Source: Herpetosiphonaceae bacterium (GTDB taxonomy: Bacteria > Chloroflexota > Chloroflexia > Chloroflexales > Kallotenuaceae). Taken from it: a stretch of DNA of 11,265 bases. Positions 1 to 7,529 of this stretch are shown here, piece after piece. How positions within the stretch are numbered: the first letter of the stretch is position 1; each line of letters begins with the position of its first letter. Both the position numbers and the translations under genes were made by a program. The stretch is from positions 1-11,265 of the forward strand of contig JASKZZ010000239.1 of NCBI GenBank assembly GCA_030147335.1. The letters run 5' to 3'. Under the pieces are notes generated by a model. It ran no database searches and had not been told where the DNA came from. It was given only the letters and a program-made list of their open reading frames with translations.

Positions 1-257
1 GGCTTTCCAAATCTGTGTCATGTAGACATTGTATAGCTGACCATTGGTAAGCTTTTGATTTACAAATAGCAAGGAGATTGCCATCAATTGGCTTAACAGG
101 CATTGACATTGTTCAAGATGCGTTATGCCTGCTTTCCGTACTACAACATTACATAAGCATGCAGCAGGCCGCGAGTTTGATATAAACGAAATCTTCAACC
201 ATGTTCACCACAAAAATCATCAATCAACCGGCTACTTGTCGGTCAAGCTGCTCCCGA

Positions 258-1472
258 TCAACTGTTGTTCGCAATGAATTCCTGGTACAGCGCGATTGTA
301 TGCTGAGTCGGCTGTTGGTAGAACACATCGGCGTTGAACGGCAGTGTTACCGTGCGTGATGGCGCTTGTACGGCGGGACGTGTTGCGGCGAAAGCGCGTA
401 TAACTTCGGCATGAGGCTTGATCGAGCCGTCGGGTCGTACCATGCCAAAGAAGCGCTCGTGCCACGACTCGGCACACGGCGGTTTCTGCCAAAGTTCCGA
501 GGAATAGTCGGCATAGCACCATAGAAACGCGCCGGTCGCGCCTACCTGGACCAACCGTGGCAGCACCTGCGACAAGTAATCGGCGAATTCTTCTTCGTTA
601 GCCATGAACTGCGTGCGGGGCTTGCCGTACGCGTTCCATGCCCACTCCTGGGATGGCGCACCCGGAGGTGCGGTGCAGCCGCCAAACTCTTCCATCAGCA
701 CCGGCTTGCCGCATAACGCGGTTGTAAGTGCGCAGCTAAACGGGACAAGCTCGGGGTCGAGGGGACCACGCGCCCACGGTAGATACATCGGATAGGCATG
801 CATAACAGCAAAATCGGCGGCTGCAAATACGTGGTCAGCACGCAACCCATTATCATACAGCAGGCTATCCATGTGCAGGCCACAAGTGACGGGATGATGC
901 GGATCAAGATCATGGATAAGCGCTGTCATCGTTTCAACCCAAGCGCGGCCAATTGCCGCATTGGGCGGCTGTGCAAACAAATCTGGCTCGTTGCCAAGGT
1001 TCCAAGCCCAGATCGCCGGATGTGTTCGCAGTGCCTCGACTACCGTTGTCAGCAGCAGCCGCTCGGCAGCTAACGCCGTCGGATCGGTGTACGGGTTGTG
1101 ATAGCCGCTGTCGACAATCTGGCCACCGCTTACAAGTTGCCTAGCAGAAGGCGCCGGTGAGCCATGGAGTAGCCAGCGTGGCGCCCAGTTGGGGCCACTC
1201 ATATGTCCGGTAAAAAAGGTCACGTCCAGACCCAGCCCATGCGCCTCCGCAATATCACAGACCGTGACAAGGTGATTGAGACAGGACGTTGAGACAACAT
1301 CGGGCGCGGGCTGAAAGTCATCCCACAGCAGGAAGATACGGACGATGTTAAGCCCAAGCTCACGTATCTGCGCAAACTCCTCGTTAACCTCATCCTTGTC
1401 AAAATTGGACCACCAATACATCGCCTTACGTCGTGGCCAATAGTTGACGCCGAGCAAAAAAGGATCGTGCAT
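258..1472 (-). CDS. GH5-like (cellulase-fold) glycoside hydrolase
   Basis: A 404-residue protein with the pattern of a clan GH-A (beta/alpha)8 hydrolase, closest in feel to GH5/mannanase-like proteins. The strand-4 motif NLGNEP (residues 158-163) carries the likely acid/base Glu162, and VLMEEFGG (258-265) carries the likely nucleophile Glu262. MHAYP (224-228) and the aromatic LWCYADY (317-323) fit substrate-binding positions. No signal peptide is visible, so it probably acts in the cytoplasm on an oligosaccharide or glycoside; the substrate cannot be told from sequence. The ATG start is supported by AGGAGG 5 bases upstream. It is a single gene, divergent from the receiver gene at 1716. The last ~35 residues (from about 370) lie outside the barrel. 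A GH42- or GH2-type barrel is a less likely alternative. The hydrolase call is secure; the exact family is not. Confidence 0.85.
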   Translation of the reverse strand: MHDPFLLGVNYWPRRKAMYWWSNFDKDEVNEEFAQIRELGLNIVRIFLLWDDFQPAPDVVSTSCLNHLVTVCDIAEAHGLGLDVTFFTGHMSGPNWAPRWLLHGSPAPSARQLVSGGQIVDSGYHNPYTDPTALAAERLLLTTVVEALRTHPAIWAWNLGNEPDLFAQPPNAAIGRAWVETMTALIHDLDPHHPVTCGLHMDSLLYDNGLRADHVFAAADFAVMHAYPMYLPWARGPLDPELVPFSCALTTALCGKPVLMEEFGGCTAPPGAPSQEWAWNAYGKPRTQFMANEEEFADYLSQVLPRLVQVGATGAFLWCYADYSSELWQKPPCAESWHERFFGMVRPDGSIKPHAEVIRAFAATRPAVQAPSRTVTLPFNADVFYQQPTQHTIALYQEFIANNS

Positions 1473-1520
1473 GTTGCCTCCTAGCCGCTGTATGTTGTAC
1501 TGCGCCCGAATTGGACGAAT

Positions 1521-1551
1521 ATTCTAGCACTGGTTTCACACCGGCGTGCAA
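1521..1551 (-). promoter_or_regulatory. Candidate promoter of the glycoside hydrolase gene
   Basis: Read on the minus strand there is TTGCAC, a 19-base spacer, then TAGAAT preceded by TGC (an extended -10). It would start transcription about 40 bases before the ATG at 1472. The spacer is longer than the optimum of 17, so this is a moderate candidate. Confidence 0.35.
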
Positions 1552-1600
1552 CTGGACGGCTCGCTGGTATCAAATCTGCTTTACTTGTCTTAAGTTGCGG

Positions 1601-1610
1601 CAACCGGTTG
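1601..1610. promoter_or_regulatory. Perfect 10-bp palindrome, possible operator
   Basis: CAACCGGTTG is a perfect palindrome in the space between the divergent hydrolase and receiver genes, about 105 bases before the receiver start. It could be a dimeric repressor site, but no second copy was seen in the window. Confidence 0.2.
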
Positions 1611-1715
1611 ATGTCACGTTGTACGAGATAACGAGAGCGCAGCATAACAACGTTTTGGGCAGCGTCCGCCTGTTTGTCAAAGCCGCCAAACGCGGGAAGA
1701 AAGGAAACTACGATC

Positions 1716-2117
1716 ATGGAGCGACAGCAGTATCCAGTACGTTCCGTATTATTTATTGAGGATGATCCGGCATTGCGCGAAACTGTGACCGAGGTCTTGG
1801 AAGAAGAAGGGTATCAGGTCACGTCAGTGCCAAACGGCGCGGAAGGCCTTGCGCTACTTGAGTCATCTTTACAGCCAGGCTTGATTTTGCTGGATCTGAT
1901 GATGCCAACCATGAACGGGTGGGAATTCTTCAACCAGCTCCAGCAGCATCCGCAGCACGCAGCTATTCCGGTAGTGGTATTGTCGGCAGTTGCCGAGTTT
2001 CAGCGGCGGCGCGGCAAACTGGATGTGGCAGAAATTTTGCCGAAGCCGATTGATATTTCACGACTGCTGGCAGCGGTTGACCGTGCTTATACTGACGCCG
2101 AACGCAGCACCTCGTAG
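1716..2117 (+). CDS. Stand-alone response regulator receiver protein
   Basis: A 133-residue CheY-like receiver domain with no output domain. It has the acidic cluster IEDD (14-17), phospho-acceptor Asp60 in LILLDLMMP, Ser90 in VVVLSA at the switch position, and Lys110 in LPKP. Such proteins receive phosphate from a histidine kinase and pass the signal by protein contact. The start is placed at ATG 1716, preceded by AAGGAAA; an in-frame ATG 42 bases upstream would add 14 residues unlike the family and lacks a good ribosome binding site. No partner kinase gene is next to it. It converges on the DUF2382 gene, with a hairpin between them. It resembles the receiver at 3557-3964 in length and in the positions of Asp60, Ser90 and Lys110, so the two may be paralogues. 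Confidence 0.9.
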   Translation: MERQQYPVRSVLFIEDDPALRETVTEVLEEEGYQVTSVPNGAEGLALLESSLQPGLILLDLMMPTMNGWEFFNQLQQHPQHAAIPVVVLSAVAEFQRRRGKLDVAEILPKPIDISRLLAAVDRAYTDAERSTS

Positions 2118-2171
2118 CACTAGAATTGCACGACGCTTAACCTCTATCTGCACAGACACCAACAGCATTCC

Positions 2172-2217
2172 TTAAAAAACAAGCAGCCGACCACATGTAT
2201 CGTGGTCGGCTGCTTGT
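2172..2217 (-). terminator. Strong intrinsic terminator of the DUF2382 gene
   Basis: A perfect 16-bp stem (2179-2194 paired with 2202-2217) has a 7-base loop. On the minus strand it is followed at once by TTTTTAA, and it begins 15 bases after the DUF2382 stop codon. On the plus strand the U-run is missing, so it may stop the receiver transcript only weakly from that side. Confidence 0.9.
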
Positions 2218-2231
2218 AACGCTATTTGGTA

Positions 2232-3140
2232 TTAGATGTTGTTACTTGGATCACGTCGGCCAACATCGCCGTCGCGGTCGATGTCCGCGCCTGTTGCACG
2301 CTCGGCAGCGTTGCCTAGCTTCGATCCAGTGCGCTCGATAATGCCCTCGTCCGAGGACGTACCGCTTGCGTTGAGATTGCTTGAGCTAATGCCGCTCGAG
2401 CCGACAGCGCGAGTCTGGCCACCAACCTGATCAACATCAACGTCGGTGCGGCGAACCGTGTCCTGAATGTTCTCGACGCGCTCTTCGACATTCTTCTTGA
2501 TGTGAACTTCCTCGACGACGCGCGCCTGCTTGTTGACAACCGCCTGCTCGTCGCGTTCAAGAACTTCGAAGCTGCCTTGCTGCAGTCCGGCAACGTCGGC
2601 GCTGGTGACTTCGCGGTTGACCGGCTTGCGGTGAATGTCAACGGTTTCTTCGCGCAGTGTGACCTGCTCGTTGACCGGCACTTCTTCAACACGGGTGTTA
2701 ACGCGAACGCCGCCGCCTTGAACCTCGCGCTTGCCGACATGCAGCTCTTCCTCGATGATCGGTACTTTGACCTCGCCGCCCTGGTACAGATTCGTCATGC
2801 CGCTGCGAGTGGTATCGCGGCTGGTCATTGACGTATCGTAGTTATTCATACGGCGGCTAATATCGACAACATTGTGTCGGTCCAGAATATCGGCTGCGCT
2901 GGCCGCTTCATTGTCCGACAATCCTTGCAAGATAACCAGACCGCCGCCTTGCTGAATGCCACTGGAGTAGATTTGGGCATCTTGCTGTGGAATACCGGCG
3001 CTGATCAGCCGATCATTCAATCCACTGCTGCCGTTCTGGACAAACGAAAGATGATCGCTATAGCCTGCGCTTTCAATCTCGCGGACAGCGAGCTGCGCCT
3101 GCTGCAAATCTTCGAATAATCCAACAACTGTTTTCGCCAT
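2232..3140 (-). CDS. General stress protein: YflT-like N-terminus plus DUF2382 (YsnF/AvaK) domain
   Basis: A 302-residue protein. Residues 1-95 (AKTVVGLFEDLQQAQLAVRE and so on) look like the YflT/GS17M-type stress domain. Residues ~126-233 are the charged DUF2382 region, with IIEEELHVGKREV, VEEVPVNEQVTLREE and VVEEVHIKKNVEER. Then comes a Ser/Gly-rich linker and a tail holding DIDRDGDVGRRD (286-297). Homologues are linked to general stress, and in some bacteria to photosynthetic or membrane stress, but the molecular role is not known. The start is ATG 3140: a GTG 15 bases upstream lies inside the GAGGAGAAG that serves as its ribosome binding site. It is a single gene with its own terminator. 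No membrane segment or signal peptide is seen, so it is probably cytoplasmic. Confidence 0.88.
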   Translation of the reverse strand: MAKTVVGLFEDLQQAQLAVREIESAGYSDHLSFVQNGSSGLNDRLISAGIPQQDAQIYSSGIQQGGGLVILQGLSDNEAASAADILDRHNVVDISRRMNNYDTSMTSRDTTRSGMTNLYQGGEVKVPIIEEELHVGKREVQGGGVRVNTRVEEVPVNEQVTLREETVDIHRKPVNREVTSADVAGLQQGSFEVLERDEQAVVNKQARVVEEVHIKKNVEERVENIQDTVRRTDVDVDQVGGQTRAVGSSGISSSNLNASGTSSDEGIIERTGSKLGNAAERATGADIDRDGDVGRRDPSNNI

Positions 3141-3184
3141 GATTCTTCTCCTCACTTATGCGAACAACTTATCTTTGGGATATC

Positions 3185-3206
3185 GTCACAAGTTGAAACA
3201 AGTGAC
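3185..3206. promoter_or_regulatory. Near-palindrome upstream of the stress gene
   Basis: GTCAC and GTGAC form the outer arms and GTT/AAC the inner arms of a 22-base imperfect dyad, 45 bases before the DUF2382 start codon. The position fits an operator overlapping the promoter. No -35/-10 pair could be assigned with confidence. Confidence 0.25.
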
Positions 3207-3367
3207 TGTTCGCGTTAGCTAAAGCGTCGCAAATTGCGTGCCAACGGCAAAACTATAGTTGTCGACGGCATGGCTAAGCTCAAAAGCTAAACCAAAGCTA
3301 GAATTTCGGGGTCACGAAATTATCTAGATAATGGGTGGACCGGTATAGGAAGTAGGGAGGACAGTCT

Positions 3368-3389
3368 GTGATTTTTGCATCACGGTGAT
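3368..3389. promoter_or_regulatory. Alternating GTGAT/ATCAC inverted repeats
   Basis: GTGAT, six bases, ATCAC, one base, GTGAT. The first two form a dyad with the spacing of a CRP/FNR-type site, although the half-site is GTGAT rather than TGTGA followed by TCACA. The nearest gene downstream on the minus strand is the stress gene, about 230 bases away. Confidence 0.2.
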
Positions 3390-3556
3390 TAGGTATATGG
3401 AGTTATGTGTTCAAATGGAGTTTGGAACCAGTCGTCGAGCTTTACGAGTGTTATTTGTCTTGATTCCCGACGAGGTAGTCCAAGGTGATTGACTATAGGT
3501 ATGAAGAATCCTGCGATATCGGAACAGGAGTGTGAAACTTGCATTGTGTCAGGGCG

Positions 3557-3964
3557 TCACGCGCTCAATGGACGATGACCACCATGCTTAACGCACTGCT
3601 CCACTGTGTCAAGCAACGTCACAATATCTAATGGCTTGGCAAGATACGCCGCTGCATCTAGCTGATTTGATGAGCTAAGCAGGCCGCGATCAGCTGAAAA
3701 GACGACGACAGGAATTGACGCAATGAGGGGATCTTGTTTTTGAACTTTACGAAATTCCCATCCTGTCATAATCGGCATGTTGAGATCAAGTAGAATAACA
3801 CGGGGATGCATGGTGGTAGCCCGTAGTACCCTCAGCGCTTCCTCGCCATTCGCCGCAGTCACGACATTATAGCCCTCGTCCTCGAACAACTCTTCCATTA
3901 CCTCGCGTATAGCTTGGTCGTCATCGACGATCATGACCGAAGCTGTCAGCTTTGACTGCTGCAT
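3557..3964 (-). CDS. Stand-alone response regulator receiver protein, beside a decayed kinase gene
   Basis: A 135-residue CheY-like receiver without output domain: acidic cluster VDDD (13-16), phospho-acceptor Asp60 in VILLDLNMP, Ser90 in VVVFSA, Lys110 in LAKP. The ATG start has GAGGAGG 4 bases upstream. Its C-terminal 20 residues are only the end of helix 5 and a short tail. Upstream on the same strand, 71 bases away, lies a frame-broken fragment of a histidine-kinase ATPase domain (4036-4310), so this gene was probably the second gene of a kinase-receiver pair. If it still works it must take phosphate from a kinase elsewhere or from a small phosphodonor. All key residues are intact, so the receiver itself appears functional. 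Confidence 0.9.
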   Translation of the reverse strand: MQQSKLTASVMIVDDDQAIREVMEELFEDEGYNVVTAANGEEALRVLRATTMHPRVILLDLNMPIMTGWEFRKVQKQDPLIASIPVVVFSADRGLLSSSNQLDAAAYLAKPLDIVTLLDTVEQCVKHGGHRPLSA

Positions 3965-4035
3965 GAGTCCTCCTCAAACGTCCAGTCACCACGCCGCCAC
4001 CATTGGCAATCCTTCGTTTGAACGGCTAAACAGCT

Positions 4036-4310
4036 TTATGCACTAATCGTGCCTGCCATTCGTAGCAGCGTCACCGTAAAGGTTGCGCCGCTCCCTCGAC
4101 ACGTTCCACCGTATCTCACCATCGTGCCGGGTTACAATTTCTTTTACTACATACAAGCCGATGCTCGATGCGCGTTACGACAGTACATGCTTGTGGGCGG
4201 TAATGTACCAAATCGGATGATTGGCAGCTAACGCTCCTTATTTGGAGCCGCGTCTGTTGGTACGCTCGTAGCATGGTCGTCAAACTTGAGAGAAGTACTG
4301 AATACACACA
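4036..4310 (-). pseudogene. Remnant of a histidine kinase (HATPase_c domain), frame-broken
   Basis: Read on the minus strand, 4159-4104 encodes GLYVVKEIVTRHDGEIRW, matching the G2 box and following helix of histidine-kinase ATPase domains (usual form GxGLGLYxVKxIVxxHGGxI). One base shift near 4098-4104 is needed to continue into GSGATFTVTLL, the normal end of this domain, stopping at TAA 4036-4038. In the first frame a TAA lies just upstream of the G2 box, and the glycines before GLY are replaced (ASSI). Further upstream, in other frames, pieces such as SSDLVHYRP (like the SDLPHLFRPFYR region) and SLKF (like the N-box end NALKF) can be seen, so several small deletions have occurred; the upstream limit is approximate. 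The receiver gene follows 71 bases downstream in the same direction. The 3' half is convincing; the 5' half is suggestive. Confidence 0.6.
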
Positions 4311-4327
4311 GCGACTTGCTAGTGGCA

Positions 4328-4345
4328 CGGCGCGTGCAAGCGCCG
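4328..4345. other. GC-rich hairpin in the otsA leader
   Basis: CGGCGC and GCGCCG are perfect complements around a 6-base loop, about 90 bases before the otsA start. There is no U-run, so it is not an intrinsic terminator; it may be a leader structure or chance. Confidence 0.2.
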
Positions 4346-4435
4346 CCAATTAGTCGAACCCCGTGTACGGACAAATGCATTTTCCAGCTTATCGTTCTAG
4401 CCCAGCGTCCGACCGACAATGTTCTGGAGGTATCT

Positions 4436-5869
4436 ATGACAAGCTCACAGCGCGTGGAGCAGCGACTCGTCGTGGTGTCAAATCGTCTGCCCGTCGTTTT
4501 GAGCCAGGATTCGGATGGTCAATGGCAATCGAAGCATGGGTCCGGTGGACTTGTAACGGCGCTAGCTCCGGTTTTGCATAGCCGTGGTGGTGTTTGGATT
4601 GGCTGGACTGGCACGGTGCGGGAAGACGATGTTGATCTCCCACCGTTGCTTGCAGCCGCAACTGAAGATGCCGGTTACACGCTCGTTCCTGTAGAATTAA
4701 CGGCTGAGGAGCGCGAAAAATTTTATCTCGGCTTTTCTAATGAGGTGATCTGGCCACTGTTTCATGACCTACAATCATTTTGTCACTTTGATCCAGGCTA
4801 CTGGAAATGCTATGAGGACGTTAATCGTGAATTCGCCGACGTTATCGCGCGGCAAACAACTGAGGACGATTATGTATGGATTCACGATTACCACCTGATG
4901 AATGTAGCCGAAGAACTGCGCCAACGTCAGGTGACGCGCCGAACTGGCTTCTTTTTGCATATTCCTTTCCCTCCACCTGACATCTTTCTTAAGCTGCCAT
5001 GGCGTAATCGTGTGCTGCAAGGCATCCTCAGCCATGATGTTGTCGGCTTTCAGGCCGAACGCGATTTGCGGAACTTTGTGTTGTGCGTCCAAGCGCTGTT
5101 CAAAGATGCAACCGCCGAGACGCATGAACAACAGGTTACGGTACGGCGCGGCGAAAGGACAACTCAGCTCGGCTTTTATCCCATCGGCATCGATTTCGAT
5201 GAGTTTGCCCAGCATGCCGAAAGCAAGGAGGTAGCCGAAACGGCTTGGTCGTTACGTGAGGCGATGCCGAACGGCCAGCTCGTGCTCGGCGTTGACCGGT
5301 TAGACTACACCAAAGGCATTCCCGATCGGCTCAAAGCATATCGCGCGGCTCTAGTGCGTCACAAGGATTTGCACGGCAAAATTACATTTGTGCAAGTGGT
5401 TATTCCCAGCCGCACAGATATTGATGAATACGCCGATCTTAAGAGCGAGATCGAGGGGCTGGTTGGCGAGATCAACGGTCAGTTTACGACGCCGGGCTGG
5501 GTGCCGATCCATTATTTGTTCCGTAGCTTGGATCGGACTGAATTGCTGTCGTACTACCGCTCGGCAGAAATTGCGCTGATCACGCCGCTTAAGGACGGCA
5601 TGAACCTTGTTGCAAAAGAATACTGCGCCAGCAGCATCGAGACGGGCGTGTTGATCTTGAGCGAATTCGCGGGAGCAGCGCCGCAGATGGCCGAAGGCGC
5701 ATTGCTGGTTAATCCCTATGATATTGAAGGTGTTGCCGATGCAATCTACCAAGCGTGGGCCATGCCTGAAGCAGAGCGCCGCGCACGTCTCAGTTCATTG
5801 CGGCAGGTCGTTCGTGAGCAGGACATTTACTGGTGGGTCAATACGTTTTTGCAGACAAGCAACTCGTAG
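4436..5869 (+). CDS. otsA: Trehalose-6-phosphate synthase (GT20)
   Basis: A 477-residue cytoplasmic retaining glycosyltransferase that joins glucose from a nucleotide sugar (UDP- or GDP-glucose) to glucose-6-phosphate, giving trehalose-6-phosphate. Motifs in order: SNRLPV (15-20) and the HGSGGLV loop (34-40), the GFSNEVIWPLFHD region (99-111), WIHDYHLM (148-155), GVDRLDYTKGIP (285-296) with Arg288 and Lys293, and LKDGMNLVAKEY (385-396) with Asp387 and Glu395. Arg288, Lys293, Asp387 and Glu395 are equivalent to Arg262, Lys267, Asp361 and Glu369 of the E. coli enzyme. Length is normal for bacterial OtsA, and there is no fused phosphatase. Start is ATG 4436, with TGGAGG 5 bases upstream; the open frame runs 50 codons further up, but without a family match or ribosome binding site. 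The phosphatase OtsB is not in the window. A glycosyltransferase follows 105 bases downstream. Confidence 0.96.
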   Translation: MTSSQRVEQRLVVVSNRLPVVLSQDSDGQWQSKHGSGGLVTALAPVLHSRGGVWIGWTGTVREDDVDLPPLLAAATEDAGYTLVPVELTAEEREKFYLGFSNEVIWPLFHDLQSFCHFDPGYWKCYEDVNREFADVIARQTTEDDYVWIHDYHLMNVAEELRQRQVTRRTGFFLHIPFPPPDIFLKLPWRNRVLQGILSHDVVGFQAERDLRNFVLCVQALFKDATAETHEQQVTVRRGERTTQLGFYPIGIDFDEFAQHAESKEVAETAWSLREAMPNGQLVLGVDRLDYTKGIPDRLKAYRAALVRHKDLHGKITFVQVVIPSRTDIDEYADLKSEIEGLVGEINGQFTTPGWVPIHYLFRSLDRTELLSYYRSAEIALITPLKDGMNLVAKEYCASSIETGVLILSEFAGAAPQMAEGALLVNPYDIEGVADAIYQAWAMPEAERRARLSSLRQVVREQDIYWWVNTFLQTSNS

Positions 5870-5884
5870 CAGTGGATCGCCGTA

Positions 5885-5912
5885 TTGGCAAACGCCTTGC
5901 AACAAATAGGAT
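5885..5912 (+). promoter_or_regulatory. Candidate promoter before the glycosyltransferase gene
   Basis: TTGGCA, a 16-base spacer, then TAGGAT lie just after the otsA stop codon and about 62 bases before the glycosyltransferase start. No terminator is seen after otsA, so read-through from otsA is also possible. Confidence 0.3.
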
Positions 5913-5974
5913 GTATTATTTGAATATTGAACAATGTCACCGCAGATGGTAGCGCGGAAAGAGAAGACGTTACG

Positions 5975-7108
5975 ATGCAGGACCAGCCGCTTACGCTTTT
6001 GTGCATTTCTCATCTTAATTGGGATCATGTTTGGCAACGACCGCAGCACCTGATGTCGCGCTTTACACAGCATTGCCGTGTTATCTACGTCGACCCACCC
6101 GAAATCGTTGCTGGCGTCGAACAGTCCTATCTTCAAGAGCGTGGTGGCGCTAACCGAGTTCGCGTGGTGCGGCCAATCTTTCCCGACCATCTGCTGGATA
6201 CGCCCGGCCACAGTTTTCGCGACCTGTGGCTGCGGTTTCTGCCGACACTACTGGATGACGTTGGTCCGAACTTCATATTGTGGGTCTTCTCTCCGCTGAC
6301 GGATTATCTTGTGGCGGCTGCTAAGGATCGGGCGCGGCTTGTCGTCTATGATTGCATGGATGATCTAGCCAGCTTTCGTGATGGTACCGAGGCTATGCGC
6401 CTCCGCGAAGCTCAATTGCTGGGGCTTGTTGATGTGGTGTTTACTGGTGGTCGGTCGATGTATGAGGCGCGCAAAGATCGCCATGCTCATGTACACTGCT
6501 TTCCTAGCGGCGTGGATGTTGAACACTACCGCCAGGTGGAAAGTTCAACCACCCAAATACCCGTCGCCGTTGCCGATATACCACAGCCGCGACTTGGCTA
6601 TTTTGGCGTGCTTGACGAGCGAATAGATTGGGAGCTGATTGCCGCCATTGCCGAGCAATGTCCTCGTTGGCAGTGGCTGCTGGTTGGTCCAACCGTGAAG
6701 GTCAAGCAGGATGACCTACCGACAGGACCAAACATCCACTATCTTGGCCAGCAGTCTTATTCCGATCTTCCAGCCTTTCTCAAAAGCTTCGACATTGCGA
6801 CGATGCCGTTTGCGCTCAACGACGCAACCCGCTTTATCAGTCCCACAAAGACATTGGAATATCTGGCTGGCGGTAAAGACGTCGTCAGCAGCTCGGTGCC
6901 CGATGTGGTTGCCACCTATCAACACATTGTAACGATTGTTGACGGAGTGGATGGGTGGATTGCAGCGGTGGGGCAGTTACTTGCAGCATCGGCGGCAGAG
7001 CGTGGGGTGCGTCGGCAACAGGCTCAATCACTGTTGGAGTCAGGCTCGTGGGATGGCATTGCCGCTCGTATGTGGTCGATCATGCGTGAGCGGCGCGAGG
7101 CATTGTAG
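5975..7108 (+). CDS. GT-B glycosyltransferase (GT4-like, TuaH-type)
   Basis: A 377-residue protein of the glycosyltransferase group whose N-terminus reads LLCISHLNWDHVWQRPQHLM (8-27), a hallmark of a family involved in polysaccharide or glycolipid synthesis. Other matches are VYDCMDD (124-130), FPSGVD (176-181), GYFGVLDERIDW (208-219, start of the nucleotide-sugar-binding C-terminal domain), and SPTKTLEYLAGGKDVVSS (289-306) with Glu295 at the usual EX7E region. No membrane segment is evident. Donor and acceptor cannot be told. A TTG 48 bases upstream is in frame, but the family begins close to ATG 5975, which has only a weak purine-rich ribosome binding site (GGAAAGAGAAG). Same strand as otsA, possibly co-transcribed. 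Confidence 0.88.
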   Translation: MQDQPLTLLCISHLNWDHVWQRPQHLMSRFTQHCRVIYVDPPEIVAGVEQSYLQERGGANRVRVVRPIFPDHLLDTPGHSFRDLWLRFLPTLLDDVGPNFILWVFSPLTDYLVAAAKDRARLVVYDCMDDLASFRDGTEAMRLREAQLLGLVDVVFTGGRSMYEARKDRHAHVHCFPSGVDVEHYRQVESSTTQIPVAVADIPQPRLGYFGVLDERIDWELIAAIAEQCPRWQWLLVGPTVKVKQDDLPTGPNIHYLGQQSYSDLPAFLKSFDIATMPFALNDATRFISPTKTLEYLAGGKDVVSSSVPDVVATYQHIVTIVDGVDGWIAAVGQLLAASAAERGVRRQQAQSLLESGSWDGIAARMWSIMRERREAL

Positions 7109-7211
7109 GTCGTCAAGAAATACTCCAGCTCCATGGCTGAAGCTTTCCTCGACTCGAACGTCGATAACCGTAGCGCATGGGCCGGTTATGTGTCTACGTG
7201 CATCAAGAACT

Positions 7212-7433
7212 TTAGCGCTTTCCCAGCGACTTAGCAGTTGAGGTGAGATCTGCAGCGGTTAACGGCAGGGTAATGGGCATAACATCGCCCGCACAGCCGG
7301 AGTCGCCACAGGTCCAAACAACGCTGGTAAAAAGTTGGAGCCGAAGTAGTTCACTCCCATCCCAACGTGATAAACAGGTAAGACATTCAAAAATGCCTAC
7401 AGGCTCGTGTTCCGGGTTGTCATACTGCATCAT
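7212..7433 (-). CDS. Small CxxC/Cx4C protein, possible zinc-binding (unknown)
   Basis: A 73-residue protein I do not recognise. It has Cys17-x2-Cys20 (ECLTC) and Cys42-x4-Cys47 (CGDSGC), about 21 residues apart, which would suit a zinc ribbon or knuckle. The flanks are hydrophobic strands (LLRLQLF, SVVWTC) and the C-terminus is basic. ATG 7433 is taken as the start, but its ribosome binding site is poor (GAG at about -9); an in-frame TTG at 7475 would give 87 residues. It lies 96 bases downstream of another 73-residue gene on the same strand and converges on the glycosyltransferase gene. That it is a gene is supported by the cysteine pattern and by a coherent sequence, not by a known family. 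Confidence 0.5.
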   Translation of the reverse strand: MMQYDNPEHEPVGIFECLTCLSRWDGSELLRLQLFTSVVWTCGDSGCAGDVMPITLPLTAADLTSTAKSLGKR

Positions 7434-7529
7434 AATTACTCGTTGCTGGTAAAAAACCGTTACAAACACCGCCAAGGTTCGTTGCTGGGCTTCCAGGCAC
7501 TTGTATCACGGCCAACGCTGCAATCCAAA

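Larger units (their letters stand above)
3141..3556. other. Non-coding stretch with several inverted repeats
   Basis: No convincing gene is seen here. It lies upstream of the DUF2382 gene and downstream of the receiver gene at 3557, both on the minus strand. It contains a near-palindrome at 3185-3206 (GTCAC...GTGAC ends), repeats of the core AGCTA between about 3216 and 3300, a 7-bp hairpin AATTTCG/CGAAATT at 3302-3321 followed by TATCTAGATA, and an alternating GTGAT/ATCAC/GTGAT array at 3368-3389. Regulatory DNA for the stress gene is the simplest reading. Confidence 0.5.

Noticed and set aside
1..219. Minus-strand frame of about 72 codons open to the left edge (contains MAISLLFVNQKLTNGQLYNV)
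   Set aside because: No ribosome binding site and no family I recognise; an open frame of this length near an edge is not rare by chance over six frames. It could be the 5' part of a gene, so the left flank should be looked at.
222..242. ACCG/CGGT hairpin after the glycoside hydrolase gene, considered as its terminator
   Set aside because: The stem is only 4 bp and the T-run on the minus strand is about 15 bases away.
2315..2831. Long open frames on both strands within the DUF2382 gene
   Set aside because: Repetitive Lys/Arg/Thr- or Asn/Ala/Leu-rich products; shadows of the biased DUF2382 coding sequence.
7164..7189. ATAACCG/CGGTTAT hairpin between the convergent glycosyltransferase and small genes
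   Set aside because: 7-bp stem with a 12-base loop and no T-run on either side; not a convincing intrinsic terminator.
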